Shown piece after piece: positions 1 through 6,800 of a DNA stretch of 17,214 nucleotides. The position numbers and the translations under genes are program-made. The stretch is from CAYRVX01 sp964642165 (GTDB taxonomy: Bacteria > Planctomycetota > Phycisphaerae > SM23-33): NCBI GenBank assembly GCA_964642165.1, contig CAZXOC010000153.1, positions 1-17,214 of the forward strand, read 5' to 3'. Positions within the stretch are counted from its first letter, which is position 1. The number at the start of each line of letters is the position of its first letter. Under the pieces are notes generated by a model, which saw only the letters and a list, made by a program, of their open reading frames with translations, was not told the origin of the DNA and made no database searches.

Positions 1-1
1 G

Positions 2-316
2 GCGAAGGCGGCCGTCAGCAACTTCACGCAGTGGCTGGCGACGTACATGGCCCAGAACCACTCGCCGAACATCCGCGTCAACGCCATCGCGCCGGGCTTC
101 TTCCTGACCGAGCAGAACCGCTTCCTCCTGACGAACGACGACGGCACGCCGACGGCGCGGGGCAAGCAGATCATCGACGGCACGCCCATGGGGCGCTACG
201 GCGAGCCCGCCGACCTGGTCGGCACGCTGGTCTGGCTGGTCGCCGACGCGTCGAGATTCGTCAGCGGAGTGGTCGTCCCCGTCGACGGCGCCTTCAGCGC
301 GTACTCCGGCGTCTGA
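2..316 (+). CDS. SDR oxidoreductase, C-terminal part, probable D-mannonate oxidoreductase (5' end outside window)
   Basis: This is the C-terminal 104 residues of a classical short-chain dehydrogenase/reductase, cut by the left edge. The reading frame is already open at base 2. The Lys encoded at 5-7 (A-K-A-A-V-S-N-F) fits the Lys of the YxxxK catalytic motif. It is followed by the SDR strand 'IRVNAIAPGFF' (NAIAPG motif), the segment 'MGRYGEPADLVGT' and the usual end 'FVSGVVVPVDGAFSAYSGV'. The phrases 'AAVSNFTQWLA' and 'GFFLTEQNR', and the ending in SGV, recall the SDR-type fructuronate reductase/D-mannonate oxidoreductase group (YjmF/UxuB-like). That enzyme interconverts D-mannonate and D-fructuronate in hexuronate catabolism. 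The subgroup is assigned from memory of the family. The SDR fold is secure, the substrate is moderately secure. The next gene starts 19 bases downstream, so co-transcription is likely. Confidence 0.85.
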   Translation, partial: AKAAVSNFTQWLATYMAQNHSPNIRVNAIAPGFFLTEQNRFLLTNDDGTPTARGKQIIDGTPMGRYGEPADLVGTLVWLVADASRFVSGVVVPVDGAFSAYSGV

Positions 317-335
317 GACGTCGCGGGGAAGCTCC

Positions 336-842
336 ATGAGGATCGAGGTCGTCCCGGCCGGGGAGCAGGACAAGCCGGTGGTTCGCAACCTCGGCCGCCT
401 GTACATCTACGACTTCTCCGAGTTCATGGGCCTGCGCTGTCCCGACGGCGGCATGTTCGACTGCACGGGCTGGTGCCACTACTGGGAGAAGGACCATCAC
501 TGGCCGTTCCTCGTCCGGGCCGACGGCGAGCTGGCGGGCTTCGCGCTGGTCTGCGACGTCACCAGCGCCGACGAGTACGACCACGACATGGGCGAGTTCT
601 TCGTCCTCCGCAAGTTCCGGCGAAAAGGGGTTGGCAAGTCGGCCGCCTTTCAGGTATTCGACAGGCTCCCGGGCGCCTGGGAGGTGCGGCAGATCCCGGA
701 GAACCGGCCCGCCATCGCCTTCTGGCGGGCGGTCATCGGCGCCTACACGGGCGCCCGGTGCCGGGAGTCGCTCGAGTACTTCCCGCGCCACAAGCGAGAG
801 ATGAACGTCATCCGGTTTTCCGCTGAAAGGAGCGGCGGCTGA
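336..842 (+). CDS. GNAT-family N-acetyltransferase
   Basis: A 168-residue protein of the usual single-domain GNAT length. Acetyl-CoA motif A is visible at about residues 88-104. It is a beta strand 'EFFVLRKF' followed by R95-x-x-G98-x-G100 (RRKGVG), which fits the R/Q-x-x-G-x-G/A pyrophosphate loop. Motif B is plausible around residues 122-137 ('ENRPAIAFWRAVIGAY'), with the Asn and aromatic residues typical of that arm. The N-terminal part, with 'LYIYDFSEF' and a Trp/His-rich stretch at 45-57, resembles other bacterial GNATs. The acceptor substrate cannot be read from the sequence. The start at 336 follows a GGGGA purine run (325-329). The gene lies 19 bases after the SDR and 22 before the HAD gene, so it is probably in the same operon. 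The family call is secure, the role unknown. Confidence 0.85.
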   Translation: MRIEVVPAGEQDKPVVRNLGRLYIYDFSEFMGLRCPDGGMFDCTGWCHYWEKDHHWPFLVRADGELAGFALVCDVTSADEYDHDMGEFFVLRKFRRKGVGKSAAFQVFDRLPGAWEVRQIPENRPAIAFWRAVIGAYTGARCRESLEYFPRHKREMNVIRFSAERSGG

Positions 843-864
843 GGCCGCACAGCAGGAGCAGGCA

Positions 865-1872
865 ATGGCCGACTACATCGAGCAACTCCAGGCGATGCCC
901 AAGACGAAGGACTTCTGCATCGGCATCGACTCTGACGGCTGCGCGTTCGACACGATGGAAGTGAAGCACAAGTTCTGCTTCGTCGTGGCGGTGATGCAGG
1001 CCTACGGGCTGGCCGCCCTGGCGAGGATCCTCCGCGACGTGTGGGACTTCGTGAACCTCAACGGGCAGAGCCGCGGGTGCAACCGCTGGCTGGCCCTGCG
1101 CGACACGTTCACCTACCTCCGCGAGCTGTCGCCGTACGAGCGCTTCGATGGATTCCTGGCGGCCCACGTGGAGGTCATCGAGGACTTCATCGCCGCCGCC
1201 GACGAGGTGCCGGAGATCCGCCTGAGCAACGAGGGGCTTCTGCTGTTCGCCGAGCAGAGGCTCGCCGCCCCGGGCAAGGTCCTGATGCACGCCATCGTGG
1301 ACGATCCCGTCAACATGGCGTACTCGCGGCTGGGGCGGGAGATCGTCACCGCCGACACGTCCGGGGCGCACTGCCTGCTGCGGATGGTGCTCTGGACGCA
1401 CCTGGTCAACGGGCTGGTGGCCCTGCGCGTGCACGACGTGCCGCCCTTCCCGCACGTGCGGGAGAGCCTCGAGAAGATCGACCCCCAGGCCGACATCATG
1501 GTCGTCTCCGCCACGCCCAACGAGGCCCTCGAGCGCGAGTGGCGGGAGCACGACGTCGCCGCCTTCACCGCGATGATCTGCGGACAGGAGATGGGCAAGA
1601 AGGCCGAGCACCTCAAGTACGGAGCCGTCGGCAAGTTCGACCCCGACAAGATCCTCATGGTCGGCGACGCCCCCGGCGACATGAAGGCCGCCAAGGCCAA
1701 CGACGCCCTGTTCTTCCCCGTCAACCCGGGCGACGAGACGGCCTCGTGGAAGCTCTTCCACGACGAGGCGGCCGACAGGTTCTTCGCGGGCGAGTACGCC
1801 GGCGAGTACGAGCAGAAACTCATCGACGACTTCATGGCCCACCTGCCTTCCACCCCACCGTGGAAGCAATAG
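865..1872 (+). CDS. HAD-superfamily hydrolase with a large cap domain
   Basis: A 335-residue protein carrying all four HAD motifs. Motif I is 'GIDSDGCAFDT' (nucleophile D22 and acid D24). Motif II is 'IMVVSATPNE' (S215). Motif III is the Lys in 'GKKAEHLKYG' (around K245/K246). Motif IV is 'ILMVGDAPGDMKAA' (D268, D272). The roughly 190 residues between motifs I and II form a mostly helical cap (C1 position) larger than that of phosphoglycolate phosphatases. The layout, including the 'GVPPFPxVRESL'-like segment (here DVPPFPHVRESLEKI) and the end 'LPSTPPW', matches a conserved HAD group I recall from sugar-catabolism neighbourhoods. The likely activity is hydrolysis of a phosphorylated sugar or sugar acid, which is inference. 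The start at 865 has a good ribosome site, AGGAG at 854-858 with six bases of spacing. The next gene is 111 bases downstream. Confidence 0.85.
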   Translation: MADYIEQLQAMPKTKDFCIGIDSDGCAFDTMEVKHKFCFVVAVMQAYGLAALARILRDVWDFVNLNGQSRGCNRWLALRDTFTYLRELSPYERFDGFLAAHVEVIEDFIAAADEVPEIRLSNEGLLLFAEQRLAAPGKVLMHAIVDDPVNMAYSRLGREIVTADTSGAHCLLRMVLWTHLVNGLVALRVHDVPPFPHVRESLEKIDPQADIMVVSATPNEALEREWREHDVAAFTAMICGQEMGKKAEHLKYGAVGKFDPDKILMVGDAPGDMKAAKANDALFFPVNPGDETASWKLFHDEAADRFFAGEYAGEYEQKLIDDFMAHLPSTPPWKQ

Positions 1873-1983
1873 CGCCGCTTGCGCCGCGCACCTGCGCCCG
1901 GTGCCGACCAGCGCCTGCGGGCGGCGGCGCGGGGGCTTCTTCTTTTCCGACGCACCACGCACGGGAATGAGAAAGGGCACGCG

Positions 1984-2493
1984 ATGGACGCAATGGAAGC
2001 CATCCTCACACGCCGCAGCATTCGCGCCTACACCGACCAGGCGGTCGCCGAGGACGCCATCGAGGACCTCCTGAAGGCCGCGATGGCCGCCCCGTCCGCC
2101 GGGAACCAGCAGCCGTGGCACTTCGTCGTCGTCGACGACCGCGCCACGCTCGACGCGATCCCCGCCTTCCACCCCTACTCGGCCATGCTCAAGCAGGCCC
2201 CGCTGGCCGTGGTGGTCTGCGGCGACCAGGGCAAGGAAGGCCTGGGCGCCTACTGGCCGCAGGACTGCGCCGCCGCCACGCAGAACCTCCTGCTGGCCGC
2301 CCACGCGCTGGGCTTGGGCGCGGTCTGGCTGGGCGTCCACCCCGAGGCCGACCGCGTCGCCAAGGTGCGCGAGCTGCTGGGCATCGGCGAGAACATCACG
2401 CCGTTCTGCATCGTCTCGATCGGCCACCCGGCCGAGGAGAAGGGCCCGGCGCAGCGCTACGACGCCGCACGCGTCCACCGCAATCGGTGGTGA
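1984..2493 (+). CDS. Nitroreductase-family FMN oxidoreductase
   Basis: A 169-residue protein of the short nitroreductase type. FMN-phosphate binding residues are in 'LTRRSIRAY' (R10, R11, S12). 'APSAGNQQPWHF' (about 35-46) is the family's second flavin and substrate segment. 'LGLGAVWLG' (about 108-116) is the conserved strand near the flavin ring, and 'FCIVSIGHPAE' gives the C-terminal strand. Such enzymes use NAD(P)H and bound FMN to reduce nitro compounds, quinones or other acceptors, usually as homodimers. The natural substrate is not predictable here. I chose ATG 1984 because AAAGGG (1972-1977) lies six bases upstream and the family homology begins directly after it. The frame stays open to an ATG at 1879, but that extra 35 residues is Arg/Ala-rich with no family match. 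The ATG at 1993 is an alternative start. Confidence 0.88.
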   Translation: MDAMEAILTRRSIRAYTDQAVAEDAIEDLLKAAMAAPSAGNQQPWHFVVVDDRATLDAIPAFHPYSAMLKQAPLAVVVCGDQGKEGLGAYWPQDCAAATQNLLLAAHALGLGAVWLGVHPEADRVAKVRELLGIGENITPFCIVSIGHPAEEKGPAQRYDAARVHRNRW

Positions 2494-2538
2494 CGCAGGC
2501 GGCGGCGGCGCCGAGTGATCGCGAAGGGACACACCGTC

Positions 2539-3522
2539 ATGCCCGACAAGCTCCGATGGGGCATCCTCGCCACGGCGAGGATCGCCCGAAAGTTCATCGC
2601 CGGCGTCCGCGCCTCCGAACACGGCCAGGTCGTCGCCGTCGGCTCCCGCTCCCAGGCCACGGCCGACGCCTTCGGCGAGGAGCTCGACATCCCCCGCCGA
2701 TACGGCAGCTACCAGGCCCTCGCCGACGACGAGGACGTGGACGCCATCTATGTCGCCACGCCCCATCCCATGCACAAGGACGCGACGATCCTGTGCCTCC
2801 AGGCCGGCAAGGCGGTCCTCTGCGAGAAGCCCTTCGCCGTCAACGCCGCCCAGGCCGCCGAGGCCGTCGCCGTCGCGCGCGAGAGGAAGGTCTTCTGCAT
2901 GGAGGCCATGTGGAGCCGCTTCCTGCCGTCGGTGCGGAAGGCGAAGGAGATCGTCGACTCCGGCCGCCTCGGCGAGCTGCGGATGATCATGGCGGACTTC
3001 GGCTTCCGCACGGGCTGGAACCCCGAGGGGCGCCTGCTGAAGCCCGAGCTGGCCGGCGGCGGGCTGCTCGACGTGGGCATCTACCCCATCAGCCTGGCGG
3101 GGATGTTCCTCGGCGAGGCCCGCGAGATCGCCTCGCTGGCCCATATCGGCGAGACCGGCGTGGACGAGCAGGCCGGCATCGTGATCAAGTACGACGGCGG
3201 GCGGATCGCCTCGATGACCACCGGCGTGCGCATCCACACGCCGATGGAGGCCTGGCTGCTCGGCACCGAGGCCAAGATCCACCTCCACCACGCCTGGTGG
3301 CGCGGCGGCAAGCTGACGGTCCTGAAGGACCAGCACGAGCAGGAGACGATCGACCCGCCGATGGTGGGCAACGGCTACAACTACGAGGCCGACGAGGTCG
3401 CCCGGTGCCTCGCCGCCGGCAAGCTCGAAAGCGACGTCATCCCGCTGGACGAGACGCTCTCGCTCCTGCGGACGCTCGACGCGATCCGCGCCCAATGGGG
3501 CCTGACGTACCCGTTCGAGTGA
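2539..3522 (+). CDS. Gfo/Idh/MocA-family NAD(P)-dependent oxidoreductase (dihydrodiol/xylose dehydrogenase-like)
   Basis: A 327-residue protein with an N-terminal Rossmann domain ('LRWGILATARIARKF', dinucleotide loop near residues 8-14) and a C-terminal alpha/beta catalytic domain. The hallmark 'EKPFA' lies at 96-100, with K97 as the family's catalytic Lys. 'GGGLLDVGIYPIS' takes the place of the 'DxGxH' motif, with Tyr at the usual His position. That Tyr variant and 'EAMWSRFLP' point to the subgroup of dimeric dihydrodiol dehydrogenase and D-xylose 1-dehydrogenase. Members oxidise or reduce sugars, often at C1. The exact sugar is not known. ATG 2539 is preferred because AAGGG (2524-2528) sits about ten bases upstream. 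A GTG at 2515 would add eight residues. It lies 45 bases after the nitroreductase gene. Confidence 0.9.
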   Translation: MPDKLRWGILATARIARKFIAGVRASEHGQVVAVGSRSQATADAFGEELDIPRRYGSYQALADDEDVDAIYVATPHPMHKDATILCLQAGKAVLCEKPFAVNAAQAAEAVAVARERKVFCMEAMWSRFLPSVRKAKEIVDSGRLGELRMIMADFGFRTGWNPEGRLLKPELAGGGLLDVGIYPISLAGMFLGEAREIASLAHIGETGVDEQAGIVIKYDGGRIASMTTGVRIHTPMEAWLLGTEAKIHLHHAWWRGGKLTVLKDQHEQETIDPPMVGNGYNYEADEVARCLAAGKLESDVIPLDETLSLLRTLDAIRAQWGLTYPFE

Positions 3523-3602
3523 TCGGATTGGCTGCCGCTTGAGCTTCGCCCGCGCGCGGCGGGGCAACCAAAGAGCGGAGCCGAAGGAGCGCACGACACG
3601 CC

Positions 3603-4574
3603 ATGAAGTACGGCACGATTCCCGGCGTGGACGCGGACAAGAAGGTCTCCCGCATCGCCCAGGGCACCGTGATGCTGCGGGACGGGAACGAGGACTTCGG
3701 CTTCGAGCTCCTCGACGCCGTCTTCGAGGCCGGCATTACGCTGTTCGACAGCGCCCACGTCTACGGCGGCGGCGGGTCGGACCGCACGTTCGGCAAGTGG
3801 GTCCACGCCCGCGGCGTCCGCGAGCAGATCGTCCTGATGGACAAGTGCTGCCACCACAGTCGCGACCGCAAACGCGTCACGCCGTTCGACATCTCCGCCG
3901 ACCTGCACGACTGCCTCGCGAGGCTGGGCTTCGAGACCATCGACGTCTTCGCGTTCCACCGCGACGATCCCTCCCAGCCGGTCGGGCCGCTCGTCGAGCG
4001 CATGAACCAGCACGTCGACGAGGGCAGGATCCGCGCGTACGGCGGCTCCAACTGGTCGCACCGGCGGATCGAGGAGGCCAACGAGTACGCCGACAAGCAC
4101 GGCCTGGTCCCGATGGCCGTCGCCAGCCCGCACTACTCGCTGGCCGAGTGCGTCGCGGACCCCTGGGGCGGCGGGAGCCTCTCGATCACCACCGACGCCG
4201 AGGCCCGCCAGTGGTACCGCCAGACCCAGCTCGCCCTGCTGCCGTGGTCCAGCCTGTCGGGCGGCTTCTTCTCCGGGCGCTTCACGCGCGACAACCTGGA
4301 CGAGTTCACCGACGGCGGCGACAAGCGATGCGTACGCTGCTACTGCTCGCCGGATAACTTCCGGCGCCTGGACCGCGCGAAGGAGCTGGCGGCCGAGAAG
4401 GGCGCCTCCGTCGCCCAGATCGCCCTGGCATGGTGCATCTGCGGCGAGCTGAACTGTTTCCCGCTGATGGCGGCGTGGACGGTCGAACAGGCGCGCGAGA
4501 ACGGCGCGGCCGGCGACATCGACCTGACGGCCGAAGAAGTCGCCTGGCTGAACCTCGAGCGCGACGAACACTGA
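3603..4574 (+). CDS. Aldo/keto reductase
   Basis: A 323-residue TIM-barrel oxidoreductase with the full AKR catalytic tetrad: D49 and Y54 in 'LFDSAHVYGGG', K81 in 'VLMDKCCHH', and H119 in 'DVFAFHRDD'. 'RAYGGSNWS' (about 144-152) is the conserved strand that binds the nicotinamide end. The late segments 'LLPWSSLSGGFF' (about 212-223) and 'ASVAQIALAWCI' (about 268-279) fit the NADPH-binding half. Such enzymes interconvert sugar aldehydes or ketones and alcohols. The protein is unusually rich in Cys, with C82/C83, a cluster C243-x2-C246-x-C248 and C278, C280, C285. I do not know this cluster from standard AKRs. The AAGGAG ribosome site (3584-3589) is 13 bases from the ATG, longer than ideal. The gene is 80 bases after the Gfo/Idh gene and 32 before the mannosidase. 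Confidence 0.9.
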   Translation: MKYGTIPGVDADKKVSRIAQGTVMLRDGNEDFGFELLDAVFEAGITLFDSAHVYGGGGSDRTFGKWVHARGVREQIVLMDKCCHHSRDRKRVTPFDISADLHDCLARLGFETIDVFAFHRDDPSQPVGPLVERMNQHVDEGRIRAYGGSNWSHRRIEEANEYADKHGLVPMAVASPHYSLAECVADPWGGGSLSITTDAEARQWYRQTQLALLPWSSLSGGFFSGRFTRDNLDEFTDGGDKRCVRCYCSPDNFRRLDRAKELAAEKGASVAQIALAWCICGELNCFPLMAAWTVEQARENGAAGDIDLTAEEVAWLNLERDEH

Positions 4575-4606
4575 CGGCGGGAGGACTCCGCACGTCGAGG
4601 GCCATC

Positions 4607-6736
4607 ATGATCACGGTCCACATGATCGGCAACGCGCACCTTGACCCGGCGTGGCTGTGGCGCAGGTCGGACGGGGTGGACGCCGCCCTGGCCACGGCCC
4701 GCAGCGCGTGCGACCGCCTCGAGGAACACGCCGACTTCGTCTTCACGTGCAGCGCGAGCTGGTTCCACGAGCAGGTCGAGCGGCACGATCCGGCGCTGTT
4801 CGAGCGCGTCCGCCGCTTCGTCGAGGCCGGCCGGTGGCGGATCGTCGGCGGCATGGTCATCGAGCCGGACTGCAACCTGCCCTCGCCCGCGTCGTTCGCG
4901 CGCCAGCTCGACGTCGGCCAGCGCTGGTTCCAAGAGCACTTCGGGCGCGCCGCGACGGTGGGGTACAACATCGACTCCTTCGGCCACACCGCGTATCTGC
5001 CGCGCTTCCTGCGCAAGGTGGGCATCGACAGCTACGTGTTCATGCGCCCGGGCCCGGAGGAGCGGGACCTGCCGGCGCGTCTCTTCCGGTGGCGCAGCCC
5101 GGACGGGCGGGAGGTAACGGCCTTCCGCATCGCCGGGGCCTACACAACGGCCGCCGCGGACCTGCGCGAGCACGTCGAGCGGGCCTTGACGCTCCTGCCG
5201 GAGGGCATCGATCAGACGATGTGCTTCTACGGCGTGGGCGACCACGGCGGCGGGCCGACCAACGCGCAGATCGAGTGGATCGCCGCCCACGCCGAGGGGA
5301 TCGAAGGCGTGCGGCTGGCCTTCAGCCATCCCCGGGCGTTCTTCGACGCCATCGCCTCGCAGATCGAGGGCCTGCCGGTCGTCGAGGGCGAGCTCCAGCA
5401 CCACGCCGTCGGCTGCTACAGCGTCGAGCGGCGCATCAAGGTGGCCATGCGCCGCGCCGAGGGGCGCCTCGTCCAGGCCGCCCAGACGCTCCGGGCCCTG
5501 CCGGACGCCGCCCCGCCCGACGCGCGCGAGGCGCTCGACGCCGCCTGGCGAAAGGTCCTCTTCAACCAGTTCCACGACATCCTCGGCGGGACGTGCATCG
5601 AGCCGGAGAGCCGCCGCGCCGCCGGCGAGATGACGGACGCCGAAGCGGCCGCCGATGGCGTCATCACGACCGCCACGCGCCGCGCCTTCCGCGCCGAGGC
5701 CGAGCCCGGCACGCACAAGATCGTCGTCTTCAACCCCGCCGACCGGCCCTTCCAGGGCTGGGTCGAGCACGAGCCGTGGCTCGCCCCCGGCCGCGAGGGC
5801 GACTTGCGACTGCTGAGCGAGGACGACCGCACCATCGAGACCCAGGCGATCGACCCGCTGTCCATGACGGGCGCGCGCCGGCTGCTCTTCCGCACCCGCG
5901 TGCCCGCCCGGGGGCGCCGCGTTCTCCGCATCGTCGCCGCGCCGGACGAGCCCGCCGACAGCCAGGACGACGCGGCGATTCTGCCTCCAGAAGGCCTCAC
6001 GGTCGATCCTCGCGCCCTGGGCAACGGGGCGATTCGCGCCGACCTTCGCCGCGACGGCATCGAGATCGGCCGGTGGCGGCTTCGCCTGGAGGTGTGCGAC
6101 GACCCCACCGACACCTGGACGCACTGCCACGGGGGCGCTAGCCGCTTCGACGGCGCGGTGCTGGGGCCGATCTCCTGGCGCCTGCCCGCGGACGTCGTTG
6201 AGCGAGGCCCGCTCCGTGCCGCCCTGCGCGTCCGCGGCGGCTTCGGGCGCTGCCGGGTCTGGTGCCGGGCCGCGCTATGCCGCGGCGAGCCGCTGCTGCG
6301 CCTGCACCTTCGCGTGGTCTGGGCGGAGGTCCGCCGGCGCCTGCGGCTGCGCGTCGACGCGCCCGGAAGCATCATCGAGCGAACGGACCTCGTCAGCGGC
6401 GGGCCGCAGGATCGGCCGATCGACGCCCTGGAGTACCCCGTCAGCGGCGGAATGCTCCTCGGCACCGAGGGCGACCGCCTGGCCATCGTCGCGCCGGAGG
6501 TCTTCTCCGCGGGCGTCGAGCCCGGCGCCGTCAACCTGACGCTCCTGCGGAGCCCGTATGCCGCCCATCACGACCCGTTCCCCGCCGCCGACCGGCCGGA
6601 CCAGCCCGTCACCGACTCGGGCAGCCACGACCTCACGCTGCTCCTCTGGCCGGGTTGCGGCGCGGACATCGGCGCGGTAGAACGGCTGGCCGGACAGATG
6701 CTGATGCCTCCGATCGCGTGGGACCTGACGGGATGA
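4607..6736 (+). CDS. Glycoside hydrolase family 38 alpha-mannosidase
   Basis: A 709-residue GH38 enzyme, compact beside many members (about 800-1050). It should cleave terminal alpha-linked mannose with retention, using a divalent metal. The N-terminal catalytic domain shows the metal pair H11/D13 in 'NAHLDPAW', the probable nucleophile D123 in 'NIDSFGHTAYLP', and another metal ligand H323 in 'FNQFHDILGG'. The middle helical segment runs to about 350, and the beta-sandwich 38C domain fills about 380-700 ('IVVFNPADRPFQGW' opens it). No signal peptide is visible, so it probably acts in the cytoplasm on imported oligosaccharides or mannosides. I chose ATG 4607 because the family homology starts there and GAGG (4597-4600) is six bases upstream. 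The frame is open back to 4430, but that overlaps the end of the aldo/keto reductase gene in another frame. Confidence 0.93.
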   Translation: MITVHMIGNAHLDPAWLWRRSDGVDAALATARSACDRLEEHADFVFTCSASWFHEQVERHDPALFERVRRFVEAGRWRIVGGMVIEPDCNLPSPASFARQLDVGQRWFQEHFGRAATVGYNIDSFGHTAYLPRFLRKVGIDSYVFMRPGPEERDLPARLFRWRSPDGREVTAFRIAGAYTTAAADLREHVERALTLLPEGIDQTMCFYGVGDHGGGPTNAQIEWIAAHAEGIEGVRLAFSHPRAFFDAIASQIEGLPVVEGELQHHAVGCYSVERRIKVAMRRAEGRLVQAAQTLRALPDAAPPDAREALDAAWRKVLFNQFHDILGGTCIEPESRRAAGEMTDAEAAADGVITTATRRAFRAEAEPGTHKIVVFNPADRPFQGWVEHEPWLAPGREGDLRLLSEDDRTIETQAIDPLSMTGARRLLFRTRVPARGRRVLRIVAAPDEPADSQDDAAILPPEGLTVDPRALGNGAIRADLRRDGIEIGRWRLRLEVCDDPTDTWTHCHGGASRFDGAVLGPISWRLPADVVERGPLRAALRVRGGFGRCRVWCRAALCRGEPLLRLHLRVVWAEVRRRLRLRVDAPGSIIERTDLVSGGPQDRPIDALEYPVSGGMLLGTEGDRLAIVAPEVFSAGVEPGAVNLTLLRSPYAAHHDPFPAADRPDQPVTDSGSHDLTLLLWPGCGADIGAVERLAGQMLMPPIAWDLTG

Positions 6737-6769
6737 GGCGTCGCGGAAGCGCGGCGTTTCTCTCGCGGT

Positions 6770-6785
6770 CGGGGGCGGCCCCCCG
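6770..6785. repeat. Inverted repeat ahead of the propeller gene
   Basis: A perfect six-base stem CGGGGG/CCCCCG with a four-base loop lies between the GH38 and propeller genes, ending three bases before the AAGGAAG ribosome site. There is no T-tract, so it is not a classical terminator. It could affect translation or be a chance match in GC-rich DNA. Confidence 0.3.
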
Positions 6786-6800
6786 GCAAGGAAGCAACGG

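Noticed and set aside
1911..1945. A possible terminator before the nitroreductase gene (GCGCC/GGCGC stem followed by a T-rich stretch).
   Set aside because: The stem is only five bases with a ten-base loop, the T run is interrupted and starts several bases after the stem, so it is not convincing.
808..3594. A 928-codon minus-strand open frame across the HAD, nitroreductase and Gfo/Idh genes.
   Set aside because: Low-complexity composition, no domain, and it spans three real genes and their gaps, which is a stop-codon scarcity effect at high GC.
4430..4606. A 59-residue N-terminal extension of the mannosidase.
   Set aside because: It overlaps the end of the aldo/keto reductase gene in another frame, is Arg-rich with no match, and the GH38 homology starts exactly at Met 4607.
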